Assembly: GCA_938743325.2 (NCBI GenBank)
Contig: OW568887.1
Coordinates: 546,503 to 610,502, forward strand
From: Pycnococcus provasolii
Lineage: Eukaryota; Chlorophyta; Pseudoscourfieldiophyceae; Pseudoscourfieldiales; Pycnococcaceae
DNA length: 64,000 nucleotides
Direction: 5' to 3'
Shown here: piece after piece, positions 39,501 to 50,116 of the stretch
Layout of the letters: every line of letters starts with the position of its first letter
Position numbering within the stretch: the stretch's first letter is position 1
Notes under the pieces: generated by a model
What the model saw: only the letters and a program-made list of their open reading frames with translations
What the model was told of the DNA's origin: nothing
Databases searched by the model: none
Translations under genes and position numbers: made by a program

Positions 39501-40177
39501 ACGTTCGCCTTAGGTTGGCTTTGCTGAAGGCGCTCGGTCTTCCCGTGCTTCCCAAGCCCGGTTATAAGCTGCCACCCCTTCGCACGGTGGCGGAGCTGGA
39601 TGCCGGCGACGCCTCGACGAAAAGGAGCGTCGAAGCGTCGAAGAAAGATGCGACGGCTATGTCTGCTGTGGCATCAGCGACCGGCGCCGGACAGACGGCT
39701 GGGGAGTCTGCCGCGGCTGGCGCCACTGGAACGGCGACGGCATGCACAGCCGCCTCGGCGGACGAGCAGACGCACCGAACGCTTCGCGTGCTCCTTGCCG
39801 AGGACAACAAAATCAACACGAAGGTTGCGCTGAAGGTGCTGACTCGTCTGGGGCACACGAACACGATCGTGGCTGAGGATGGGCTGCAGGTGCTCGACGT
39901 GCTCGCGAAAAGCCCGAATGGCATAAATTCCTTCGACATCATCCTCATGGACCTTCACATGCCGAATATGGGCGGGATGGAGGCAACGAAGCTCATCAAG
40001 GATACGTACAAGGACAGTAATGTACCAATCGTCGCGGTTACGGCGGATGCGTTTGAGGATAGTAAGGAGAAGTGCTTGAACTCCGGCTTTACCGAGTGGC
40101 TTGCGAAGCCGTTCCGCATCGAGCAGCTGCACGAGCTTCTGACGCGCCTCTGCCATCTGGATGCGAGTGACAACTGA
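36515..40177 (+). CDS. LOV-domain hybrid histidine kinase (blue-light receptor) with C-terminal receiver
   Basis: About 1220 residues from ATG 36515 (the frame is open to a GTG at 36494). A disordered N-terminus with a short coiled coil (LRRQIQALRAQRDAALSEAK) and Thr/Ala repeats runs to about 240. The LOV core is at about 289-399, with the flavin-adduct motif GHNCRFLQG (Cys that bonds FMN in light; most LOV domains read GRNCRFLQ) and a YVGIQSDIT end. HisKA has the phospho-His in SRFLATMSHEIRTPLNGI near 432. HATPase has the N box (LLNMLNNALKFTERG, near 550), then an insertion of about 130 residues, then DTGIGI (near 714) and GGSGLGLAI (near 743). A degenerate receiver-like stretch follows (GKTLLLYDRCPTMRHILRCL, about 824-1000). 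A canonical receiver is at the end, with EDN, IILMDLHMP (phospho-Asp near 1145), T of AVTAD and LAKPF. It likely relays a light signal by phosphotransfer in the cytosol. Confidence 0.93.
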   Translation: MEHSRHTRNNKAAGNKRTRTQEGAERTLVPSSGVTGTTNNNKRARGVTPSPDPAIPTQIQEQDNDTSAQKVPQNETGGSGPSNEASPTGGHVVVDSPEQALAPHSNVEPIDSTIEETDVDATALRRQIQALRAQRDAALSEAKELREVNAELTRQCLATPSTAATHLPTSTTTTRKTDGLPTAAAAAATTATTATTATTTAQPAGEVPLQRTASAPSTAAAAAAEDAAPAPSLFDRAQGTRTPVARAVSQAIEDATRGEFHEAVVATGDGGWSLQSVQERLQLLKERSMDALQEGITIADFSRHDHPLIYCNQGFVRLTGFCVEETLGHNCRFLQGEGTDPAAVAELSVAIRDGRSVCVELLNYRKSGEPFVNLLSLTPIHDDEGRLTHYVGIQSDITELVSRKHACDVATHVARVASAATEAKSRFLATMSHEIRTPLNGIISVSQLLVESPLTPMQRDLVNTICTSGETLLALITDILDFSRIEANKLQLNFASFDLRAVVEAAVEVAGLEAGKKRVNLGYYVNPRVPTLVRGDPNRLQQILLNMLNNALKFTERGCVMLEVWVREISKPASGTPGRSLSGPKHPYPQMLVGDAQNSGGGGADGKSGRRKLRRSSGEQRDYAYEQNHNRMLQGIGMPADVSMEMNRIMMQAGTVTASETQPSTSTSHNSGSGAADGSGSGANGNAPTSQAHAPNVVVDAKGDWFEVNFIVRDTGIGISEQGLSRLFISFSQVDSSPTRRYGGSGLGLAISRRLCEAMNGMMWADSEGIGYGSTFGATVPMPSLDNEKGAPGEGDPTSASKADAAPKGKRSDWLKCTGVHPGLVGKTLLLYDRCPTMRHILRCLLREWGMRVYVVSTADDCLRAIRGEEVAAVASAGAVECERCVGGGSAVVAAAKEAGACADAPTKLFLTDSLPNGECSGDPYLDEECRPPPRGVKFDLVVSEGDREPIVRELHSRDMAAVTTSWPDDLNVRRDDNNRKDSVSSIIHVSKPIRHVRLRLALLKALGLPVLPKPGYKLPPLRTVAELDAGDASTKRSVEASKKDATAMSAVASATGAGQTAGESAAAGATGTATACTAASADEQTHRTLRVLLAEDNKINTKVALKVLTRLGHTNTIVAEDGLQVLDVLAKSPNGINSFDIILMDLHMPNMGGMEATKLIKDTYKDSNVPIVAVTADAFEDSKEKCLNSGFTEWLAKPFRIEQLHELLTRLCHLDASDN

Positions 40178-40684
40178 GAGTTTTGGACTCTGTCATGGTT
40201 TTGCGTTTTGGATGCACGTGCCCCCAAACCTTGCCTTGTTTGGGTTTTTGATTTTGATGGAGTGCTTGTGAGAGCTGCCAGGGTCTCATATATACACCAC
40301 CACCACCACCGAGACCACCACCACCACCACCGAGACCGCCATCTCCCCCCGATCGAACTTGTTGCTGTAACTATGAAAAACAACATCTCTTTTTTCTGAA
40401 GAAGCTTTCCATGACACAAACCCCGACTTTCTCGCGTCCGAACTTTAAACCCCTACTTGAACCCTGCTTGTGCCCCGTCGGGTCCTGAGCCACTTGCTGA
40501 GCCCCCCCCCCTCGCTTCCCTTCCCTTCCCTTCCCTCGTGCTCGCGAGCCTTATCCTCCCCTTTTCCTCTTCTCTGACTGGGTGTGCTCAAAGGCGGCGC
40601 CCCTTCCCAGCCCTTCCCCTGCCCCCCTTTCCTTTCCAAGTCAGCTCCGCCACAACCTACTCCCCACTTATCTCCCACTCCGCC
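40178..40684. other. Gap and C/T-rich leader before the RRM gene
   Basis: Holds two (CAC/ACC)n runs near 40298-40340, CAAACCCCGACTTTC near 40417 (AACCCCGA motif), and C/T-rich tracts (CTTCCCTTCCCTTCCCTTCC near 40516) up to the ATG at 40685. The frame is open from 40457 but only on a TTG, with Pro-rich content, so it is treated as leader. Confidence 0.4.
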
Positions 40685-41452
40685 ATGCTCGCCCAACGCC
40701 TCTCGCTCCTCGCTCGCGCTCGCGCTCCCGCTGCTCGCACGTGCAAACCCGCCGCCCGCTCTCGTTCCGCCCGCTCAGCACCCCAGGTCGTGGCGGCGTC
40801 CACCGAAGATGCCGCGGCTGACGTCTCCGAGGGCGCGAAGAAGCTGTTCGTCGGCAACATCCCGTGGGCCATCGACTCCGGGGAGCTCTCGGAGATGTTC
40901 GCGGCGTACGGTACCGTCGAGAGTGCCGACGTCATCTACGACCGCGACGGACGCTCGCGCGGGTTTGCCTTCGTCGTCGTTTCGAGCGACGAGGATGCCA
41001 AGAAGTGCGTGGACGCGCTCAACTCCACGGAAGTGGGAGGGCGCACGATTGTCGTCGACTACTCCGCGAGTCCGGGGGATATGAAGAAGCGCAGGACGAA
41101 CCGCCCCAAGCCGCAGGACAACTCTACGCCAGGCACAAAGCTCTTCGTCGCGAACCTCAGCTACGCCGTCGACGACGAGTGGCTGACTGAGATTTTCGAG
41201 CAGGCAGGAGAAGTGCGCGAGGCGACGGTTGTGCGTGACGACAGCGGACGAAGCCGCGGTTTTGGGTTCGTCACCATGTCAAATGTCGAGGCAGCGAGTG
41301 AGGCGGAGACGAAGATTCACGGCGAGGATGTCGACGGACGTGACCTGAGGGTGGAGATGGCGGGTAATTCGACACGCAAGGGACCTCGTCGCGACCGCGG
41401 CGGCGGTGGCGGAGGATGGGGAAATGATGCGGAGGAGGATGACAACTGGTAA
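40685..41452 (+). CDS. Chloroplast-type RNA-binding protein with two RRMs (cp31/cp29-like)
   Basis: About 255 residues. The N-terminus is a chloroplast transit peptide by composition (MLAQRLSLLARARAPAARTC, Arg/Ala/Ser-rich, no acid). An acidic spacer follows (STEDAAADVSEGAK). RRM1 is at about 55-130: RNP2 KLFVGNI, RNP1 RSRGFAFVVV. RRM2 is at about 150-228: RNP2 KLFVANL, RNP1 RSRGFGFVTM. The tail is Gly/Arg-rich then acidic (RRDRGGGGGGWGNDAEEDDN). Acidic domain plus twin RRM is the layout of plant cpRNPs (cp28, cp29, cp31), which stabilise and help process or edit plastid mRNAs. The Gly-rich tail after RRM2 differs from most land-plant members. A cytosolic or mitochondrial twin-RRM protein is less likely given the leader. 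Confidence 0.88.
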   Translation: MLAQRLSLLARARAPAARTCKPAARSRSARSAPQVVAASTEDAAADVSEGAKKLFVGNIPWAIDSGELSEMFAAYGTVESADVIYDRDGRSRGFAFVVVSSDEDAKKCVDALNSTEVGGRTIVVDYSASPGDMKKRRTNRPKPQDNSTPGTKLFVANLSYAVDDEWLTEIFEQAGEVREATVVRDDSGRSRGFGFVTMSNVEAASEAETKIHGEDVDGRDLRVEMAGNSTRKGPRRDRGGGGGGWGNDAEEDDNW

Positions 41453-41666
41453 AACTTTTGTTAGGGGTGCAGGATGTCTTTTGTTTTTTGCCACGGCAAT
41501 TGTACAGGCACAGTCAGTTACCACGAGAGTATCGTAGTAAATAAAATAAGAAATTTTAATTTTTTCTGAAGTTCTGAAGTATACATATTTCGTTTCAAGT
41601 ATTTGAAAATACATACATCGACATGTTGTCATACATAACCGCCATTCTTGCTCTTGTTTTCTGCAT

Positions 41667-42631
41667 TCACGACGACGACGACGACGATCCCTGAATCAGC
41701 ATTTCGATCGAGTTCGGGTTCACGGCAAACATCGTGGAGAATTCCTGCGCAAAACCAGCCGTGGGCGTCAAATTGATCACACCGTGTCCCCAGAGCGCGG
41801 GAACATAAATAACTTCTCCTGGCCCCTGACGGCATTCGAGCGGCCGATGCTCAAAGGTCTCATAGTCTTCCGCCAACCACCTGCCGATATGCTTCGTCGT
41901 CCAAAAGGATGAAGCCGGCGGCCAAAGCAGCCAACGCTTGCACCCGTGTGCGAGGAAATTCACGGCGTGGTCGTGGAAGTGCACGGGCGCACCGCTACGC
42001 GCTGGCCCAAGATAGATCTGTGTGCCTGAATTCGCCATAGAGTCCTTGATCATGCGCTTCATGTACGATGCGCCTCCACGATTTTCCTTCGGCAAGTCGT
42101 CGTAACGCAGGAACGAAATCTCGGGAATGTCCTGCAGCAGTCGTTCTGCATCTTCGTCCGTGGGAAATACGCGGCTGAACACATATAGAGGTTCCGCCGT
42201 GCATCGTTCCGTGCCATTGTTTCGATTCCAGCACAGCATACCTGGCTTACATCGCTCGGCGTCTTCGTCCGCTCGAAAGCAGCTGGACGACGTTGACGTG
42301 CCATTGTTCTGCTGCTGCAGCTGCTGCACCATCGACGACTTGACGTACCTTCGCGCTTTCATGCGGGCACCACCCTTCAGGCCATACAGCATAGGTTACG
42401 GGATGCCACCCACGCCCAAGACGACGTCTCCGTGTCGCTTGACAAACGCATCCTTGCGAAATGTTGACCTCCCCACGCACCTTTGGCGCCGCCACGGATG
42501 AGCACGGCACGGTTGCGCACGACGTACTGGTCGAAGAATTCGTCCGCATCTGGAATGCCTTCAATGACGTCGATGTCGCACTCGCGTTCGTCAAGGGCGT
42601 CTAGCTCCGGTGCCGCCCCTCCGACCCAGCC
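41667..42631 (-). pseudogene. JmjC-domain (cupin hydroxylase/demethylase-like) gene with broken frame
   Basis: An intact frame from ATG 42392 to 41667 gives 241 residues with a JmjC core: SGTQIYLGPARSGAPVHFHD (Fe ligands H, D), then NFLAHGCKRWLLWPP, and the distal His in ALWGHGVINL. Upstream DNA clearly continues the family. One frame reads VIEGIPDADEFFDQYVVRNR then AVLIRGGAKGAWGGQHF (about 42590-42460). A second frame reads DAFVKRHGDVVLGVGGIP and runs straight into PMLYGLKGGA, except for an in-frame TAA (42396-42398) where the family usually has Tyr. So a frameshift near 42450-42462 and a nonsense codon separate the parts. An intron covering both lesions would delete conserved sequence. It may be a pseudogene, or contain assembly errors. 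JmjC enzymes use Fe(II) and 2-oxoglutarate to hydroxylate proteins. Confidence 0.6.
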
Positions 42632-44062
<1,431 letters not shown>

Positions 44063-44696
44063 ACAGGAAAACGAAAACATTTTTGTTGGTGGTGTGGAGA
44101 AGAAAATGGCGATTTCCAGGTGGAGTAAAAAAAAATGCAAAAATTCCCCTTCTTATATCTCAAATAAACACTGCAGGGTAGGTATTTAACTACAATTCTA
44201 CATAGGTGGTCATCTCGTCGATGATGAGCAGCACGTTTTTGCGACGTCAATTGCGAACACAGCCACAGAGAACGCCGTTAGCACGAGCACGCCAAACACG
44301 ACCCGTCTCCGCCGAGGAAACCTCCCAGGAATCGCAAACCCCGAAAAAACTAAACCCCGAGTTCAAATCCAGCCTTGCACTAGGTCGAACCTATCGTAAA
44401 GGTATCCGTTGGCCCCCCATTGCGCTGGCTTGCCGGGGGATATTGTTACCCCCGGTGTTTCTAAATTCAAAGGCGTGCGAGGACAGACCGCACCGGGGGG
44501 AAGGGGAAGGGGAAAGGGAAGGGGAAGGGGAAAGGGGTCCCCTCCCCTCTTTTCCCCTCCTCTTCTTTTCCTCCCGTTGCGTTCTCTCTTCCTTTGAAAG
44601 TTGACCCTCCCCTTCCCCCCTTCCCCTTCCCCCCTCTCCTCCATTCCACTCTTCGAACACTAGACTACACGCACAGTACACTACACAACTTTAGAC
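44063..44696 (+). promoter_or_regulatory. Gap with double AACCCCGAA motif and G-run tract before CDKB
   Basis: Contains two AACCCCGA motifs spaced by a few bases (AAACCCCGAAAAAACTAAAC, near 44337-44356). A long purine tract of GGGG-AA units (44500-44540) could form a G-quadruplex on the + strand. A pyrimidine tract then leads to the CDKB ATG at 44697. No coding feature seen. Confidence 0.45.
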
Positions 44697-45906
44697 ATGG
44701 AGCAGTACGAGCGCCTCGAGAAGGTTGGCGAGGGCACCTACGGAAAGGTGTACAAGGCGCGAGACAGGCGCACGGGACAACTCGTCGCGCTCAAAAAGAC
44801 GCGGCTCGAAATGGAGGAGGAGGGCGTGCCCTCCACCGCGCTCCGCGAAGTGTCGCTCCTGCAGATGCTCAGCGAGAGCGTCTTCATTGTCAGGTACGTC
44901 GCGTTGCGGGCGTGGCATGTGGCATGCGGGGTGTGTCTAACAAAAAAGGAGGGGGTGGGCAGTCATTCCGTCCCATCGCGTCGCGAGCATGCTTGTGCAG
45001 GTCGAGAAACGGAACGGGACGAAGTGCACGAAAAATACGCACACAAACACACACACACTCTTTCTTTCTTGTCTCAGCCACTTTGTTTAGTACGACCAAA
45101 CACTAACACAACGAACGCGCACACATAATCCACTCCCCCTTTTTTTATCTTCCGTTCGCCTTCTTCACTACAGGCTTCTGAGCGTTGAGCATGTTGAGGA
45201 GAACAGCAAGGCGATTCTGTACCTTGTCTTCGAGTACCTCGACACCGACCTCAAGAAGTACATGGATCTCAACGGACGTGGACCGGCGCACCCGCTGCCT
45301 AAGAACATCGTCCAGAGCTTCATGTACCAGCTGTGCAAGGGTATGGCGTGGATGCACCAACACGGCGTCATGCACCGAGACCTCAAGCCGCAGAACCTTC
45401 TTGTTGACAAGAGCAAGATGATCTTGAAGATTGCCGACCTGGGACTCGGACGCGCATTCAGCGTGCCGGTGAAGTCGTACACGCACGAAATCGTCACCCT
45501 GTGGTACCGCGCTCCTGAGGTGCTGCTCGGAGGAACGCACTACAGCACGCCCGTGGACACCTGGTCCATCGGGTGCATCTTCGCGGAGCTCGCGCGCAAG
45601 GCGCCGCTCTTCCCGGGTGACTCCGAACTCCAGCAGCTGCTGTACATCTTCAAGCTGCTTGGCACGCCGAGCGAAAAGCAGTGGCCTGGCGTGACCCGCC
45701 TGCGTGACTGGCACGAGTTCCCGCAGTGGCAGCAGCAGGACCTCAAGCGCGTTCTCCCTGAGCTGAACAGCGACGGCATCGACCTGTGCATGTCCATGTT
45801 TGCGTACGACCCGGCGAAGCGCATCTCAGCCAAGGCGGCGCTGAACCACCCGTACTTCAACTCGCTCGACAAGGCGCCGATTGACAAGTACGACGTGCCT
45901 CTGTGA
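44697..45906 (+). CDS. CDKB: Cyclin-dependent kinase, B type (PSTALRE)
   Basis: Two exons, 44697-44893 and 45174-45906. The 280-base intron (donor CAG/GTACGT, acceptor CTACAG) splits an AGG codon, giving about 309 residues. The Gly loop is [11 protein letters not shown] with Thr14/Tyr15 equivalents, followed by VALKKTRL. The cyclin-binding helix is [14 protein letters not shown], the PSTALRE form found in prasinophyte CDKB (land plants have PPTALRE or PPTTLRE). The catalytic loop is [14 protein letters not shown], then [13 protein letters not shown] in place of DFG (DLG is normal for CDKB), and the T-loop is [24 protein letters not shown] is specific to the green lineage and drives the G2/M transition. 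The intron position interrupts the coding region just after the PSTALRE helix. Confidence 0.95.
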
Positions 45907-46099
45907 GAGACACGTGTACGTGGCTGCCGGAACGTAGAGTGTTGAGTGTTGGTGGCGGGAGGCGCGAAGTGGAACGGGAGGACGGGAGGAGGAACTTGAC
46001 CTAACAATAAAGTAAATCAGCGTGTCCACTAGACGCGGCTCTTTTTGTTATGCTTTAACCAATATCTAATCGAACGGTTACAAATGCGCAGCTGTGCCG

Positions 46100-47865
46100 T
46101 TACGACGACTCTGACGACTCCTTACGATTCACTAGCAGTACACCAAGTAACGTCACAGCCGCACCCGCAAGCTGCAGTGGTGTAAGCTGCTCTCCAAGCA
46201 CCACATAACCCGCGCTCGCGGCGAACACCGGCGTGAGGAACGTGAGACTCGAAAGTTTCGTCAAAGCTCCCACAGAGCTGTTTGCGCGATCGAAGTAAAT
46301 GGCGTATGCAAATGCTCCACCGAAGAGCGTGCTGTAGCAAAGTGCAGCCCACTGCGAAATGTCGAGCGTCGATATCTAGATCATACGAATATTATGAGGG
46401 GTCGTGTGTGCATGTGCATGTGCATGTGCATGTGTGTGTGGTGTTGATGCGCATTTTCTTCGTTAGCTTCATGCTTTGAATGCAAAGAGACAGCTCAAAA
46501 TCCGGCTGGGTTTATTTTTGGTACTTTGTTGGTTGCGTATTTAACCCCAGAACTCATTCAGAACCATCGGAATAACTCATTACCCCATAATGTCTGTTGA
46601 GAACGGAGCTGATTGCACAACTCATTTGTCTTCGGACCCACAGCCTGGAAGAGGCAAAACAAAATCAAACTGAAAAGAAGCTTGCCCATCCCTACTCGGA
46701 TAAATCCTTATCGCAGGTCCGTTCGTGTTGTGTGTGTGTGTGTGTGTGTGTGTGCGTACGTGCTTGTGTGCAAAACAAAATCGATGCGTACCTGTTCTGC
46801 AAGATGTGGCTCTCGCAAAGCCGCCGCTACGAGCAGCGGAATCCCACCGATGATGAGATGCCATCCAGTCGCAACCACTGGATCGACATCCTCGCACACC
46901 CAGCGAACCATGACAGTGCCAACAGCCATCGACTGTGCAGCAAGGAACATTAGAGCCTCACCGCTCAACGCGCCATCTTCAAGTGGCACAGATTGAATTG
47001 TTGGAGAGACGTCAACTACAGCTGGAGCAAGCCCGAACGTCTCCGGTGGTACCTCGAGAAGCCCAAGACCTGCAACGCCAACACCGAGTCCCAAAATTCC
47101 GGTGGTTCCAAGACGTTCGCCGAACAACAGTGCCGCGAGCACGCACACGGTGATGGGCTGACTGTCGATAATCACTGATCCCAGTCCCGCGTTGATGCGC
47201 GTGAGTCCAATGGCAAGGAACGCCTGGAACATTGCGCCGTCGATCGCCGCGAACGCTGCCACCTTCCCCCACGCCGCCGGCGTTGGCGGAAGTGGCCGAC
47301 CACTTGCGGCGGCCCACAGAGCGAGGAGAAGTCCGGATGGAACGAGTCGAAAGAAGCCGACGAACAGCGGGTCAACCGCGCCTACGACACCTCGCATTGC
47401 GACCATGCTCGTTCCCCAGAAGAGGAACGGGGCAACGAGAATAAGGGGTGACGTGTCATCCTCCTCCTCTTCGTCGTCGTCCAGCTTGCACGACACCTCC
47501 ATGCCCACTCCAACGCAGTCAGCTTGCGACGAGGAGGAGGAGGAGGAGGGCGCTGCCGAGTCGTCGTCGGCGTCAGCCCGCTCCAACCGTGACGCGGTGA
47601 CCGTGGTTGGATCGCCATCCTCCTGCTGTGGTTTCGTTGCTCTGCACAGGTGCAGCCTTGACGACTGTGTTGACGGCGTTCGTTTTGACAAAACAAAGGA
47701 AGCTGCGTCTCTGTTGCAAGCTGTGTTCCACCGCCGTGATGGCTGCTCTGTTCTTCTGTGCGGTGTTCTCGAAGGTGCGGCACAGAGGATCCTTGCGCGC
47801 CACGGCGTTCTGCGTCGCGTGGTTGCGGAGGACACGGAGACGGGTTGGTTGGTGGCTAGCGGCAT
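46100..47865 (-). CDS. EamA/DMT-family transporter with plastid-like leader
   Basis: Two exons, 47865-46792 and 46375-46100. The 416-base intron (donor CAG/GTACGC, acceptor ATCTAG, phase 0) contains a (TG)n tract. About 449 residues. The first 120 residues are Arg/Ser/Thr-rich, then acidic, resembling a plastid transit peptide plus linker. Ten membrane helices in two EamA halves follow: LILVAPFLFWGTSMVAMRGV, PLFVGFFRLVPSGLLLALWA, ITVCVLAALLFGERL; then ALMFLAAQSMAVGTVMVRWV, QWAALCYSTLFGGAFAYAIY, LTFLTPVFAASAGYVVLGEQ and LAGAAVTLLGVLLVNRK. Similar to plant WAT1-like/EamA proteins; substrate unknown. The next upstream in-frame start is GTG 47895. Confidence 0.85.
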
Positions 47866-48384
47866 GGCCCCAGGGTCGAGGTGGTGGTGGTGCACAGTAC
47901 AGTATGCCAGGAGAATGTATGGGAGTGCTGAGAGCTGTGGTAGGGTGGTGGGTGGCGGGGGGGAGGAAGAATAGAATGGGCGGTGTTTGGGGATTCACAC
48001 GGCTGGAAAATCTCATCCGCCCCAAGGTCCGCCCAGCGGTTTTAGCCCCCAGCAGCAATCCCCTCATTCGGGTTTCCCTCCGTTCAAGCTGCTCGGGGTT
48101 CGCCTCCGACCGGCCGGCCCAGACCAGGAAACACGGAGAGCGGGCGGCTGCATGTCGCTACGCACCATACCGCAAGCGGCCGTTTACCGTGTGCGCTGCT
48201 CTGCGGGCCGTCGGTCCGTTGTGAGCAAAGCAACGACAAGCGCGCTGCACCCCACACACTCTCCCAGGATGGCAAAACCAAACTTCTTTTACTTTTTTTC
48301 AATATTCGATCATCTCCATCACCTCCTCTCGAAGACGACCAAGTTCCATCCGCAAGCCAGTGTTCGGCCGAAAGTAACACTCGT
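47866..48384. other. Gap between EamA transporter start and next gene end
   Basis: Probable transporter promoter. GCTCGGGGTTCGCC near 48098 is a reverse-complement AACCCCGA motif, and a CATTCGGGTTTCCC lies near 48066. TGCACAGTACAGTATG is near 47891. No coding feature seen. Confidence 0.3.
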
Positions 48385-49281
48385 TTACTTGAGCGGCGCC
48401 GGCTCGGCAGCAGCCGATGGCGGAAACAGGATGTTCATCTTGCGGTAGAAGGTGTTCTGCACGATGGGCTTACGCGCAAACTCCGGCTTTTCGTAGTCCG
48501 TGGTGTCGGAGGTGGACCCAATCAGCATATTCGTCGTGCGGTACGATCCGTACTTGCGGCCCTTGCTGAGGTTCGTCGGGTTCTGCGTCTGCTTCTTGAG
48601 CTTCTGCAGCTGCATCTCCTCCTCGGAGATGTGAAGGCGGTCACGCGTCGTATTGTCAGGCACCAGGTCACGCTCGTCGAACACGGTGTCGTACATTTGG
48701 CGGTGCATCCGCCGCTTGGCCTCCTGCGGCGTCTCGCCCGCCTCCAGCTCACCGTCGTCGTACGCGGACGCCACCACCTCGAGCGCCTTCTTCGCGTGGT
48801 CCGCTTCCTGCGACAAAAGCTCGCGATATTGCTCTGTGCGAATAGTGTTGCTGAACTCGTCACGGCGCTTGAAGTCGCCACTCAAGAACCCCTTCTTCTT
48901 CTCCTTCTGCACGTCCGCATAGCGAAGCCTGTCGCTGAACTTGTCGCCGTCGGAAATCCAAGACCACTTCTTCTCGAAGTAGACATCCGTGTTGTGCCCT
49001 TCCTTGGCTGGGTTCGTCTGCATCTGCTTGCCACCAAAGTTGCTGCGGTTTGTGTCCTTGATGGGATACGGGAGCGGCTTGCTGCGTTGGGACGTGTTAT
49101 GTGTGGTGATGTGAAGTCAGTGCACCGCATTGGAAAAGACCGAGTCTGTGAAGCAAGGCTATTAAAAAAAAGGAAAAAAAAAAACTTACCCTGGCTCGCC
49201 AATGGTGATGTAAGACGTGGGAGCGAAGACGCCCTGGCATCCCGCCAGCAGCGCGCGCTCGGTCACCTGGTTATTGTTCAT
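48385..49281 (-). CDS. Conserved-looking protein, possibly flagella-associated
   Basis: Two exons, 49281-49190 and 49081-48385. The 108-base intron (donor GTAAGT, acceptor ACGCAG) splits a GGC codon, giving about 262 residues. The product starts MNNNQVTERALLAGCQGVFA and contains short Gly/Pro/Tyr motifs (TIGEPGKPLPYPIKDTNRSN, FGGKQMQTNPAKEGHNTDVY). Charged helices follow (RLRYADVQKEKKKGFLSGDF, QYRELLSQEADHAKKALEVV). The C-terminus has extended KGRKYGSYRTTNMLIGSTSD motifs. This mix of extended basic motifs with short helices is common in axonemal microtubule-associated proteins, but no named family is recognised and the flagellar idea is only an inference. The splice model is firm because all three parts join in frame. 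Confidence 0.65.
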
Positions 49282-50116
49282 GGTACCGTCTTAACAGAGT
49301 ACTTTCCGTAACTTTCTGGCGTGCTTTGACGTCGTCGCGACTGCGGCGGTGGTCTGCAGCGACGACAGCGAAACCCGGCGCAACACCGTCTGTTTGTCTG
49401 TTTCGGTGAGGTTGGGAGGGGCCGAGGGGGGAGACCTGGGAGGGAGGGAGGGAGGGTTGGTTGGGTGGTCGTTTCACAGCGACGCAAGGGGCGGGGAGGG
49501 CGAGGGGCGAGGGCGAGGGGGAGGGGGAAGGGGAAGGGGAAGTCGCAGATGTCAGAACGAACGCACAGCATCTCGCAGCCACCTAGACAGACCACCGACA
49601 GACCGAGGGTTAGGGGGACAACGGCGTTTCTGCACGACTTCACGCACGACGACGGACTGGACAGAGAGTCGGTCAGACCAGACCGTCAGGCAGTCAGGCC
49701 GGCAGAGAGGAAATCACCTGCAGCAGGTCGGGTCTCCCTCGCCACGGAGGGACGGGAGGGGGGGAAGCGCATAGTACTACAAAGACTACGGGTCTTCCTA
49801 CGGGTAGGAAGTTAGGAAACCAACATCCTCCCTCCCTGCACCGAACGGCGAACGGCGGGGGACGGACGGGTGTACCGGTGCAGTCATAACGGTGACCGCC
49901 TAGTACTACCCTACCCTTCCGTCCCCCTCACCTCTCCTCTCCTCTCCCCCCTCCGACCCTCACTCCGACCCCCACCGGCCCACGCGCCAAGTCCGTTCCT
50001 TCCCTGACCCTCGCAAGCGGTGGACCCCCTGACACCTGATCAAGGCCCTCCCCTCCCCTCCCCCTCCTCCCTGTCCCAGGCTCCCAGAGTTGGCTGAGAG
50101 CGTCGTGTGCACGGCC
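49282..50116. other. Divergent gap with G-rich and pyrimidine tracts
   Basis: Contains a G-run tract (about 49500-49545, GGGGGAGGGGGAAGGGGAAG) able to form a G-quadruplex, AGTACTAC motifs near 49783 and 49902, and a C/T-rich leader (49912-50085) before the PPR ATG at 50117. No coding feature seen. Confidence 0.35.

Noticed and set aside
40457-40684. In-frame N-terminal extension of the RRM protein
   Set aside because: Begins with TTG, is Pro/Ser-rich from the pyrimidine leader, and would hide a good transit peptide that starts at ATG 40685.
42375-42480. Possible 106-base intron (donor GTGCGT) that would bypass the JmjC lesions
   Set aside because: The acceptor is in the wrong phase, and the removed sequence reads as conserved JmjC protein.
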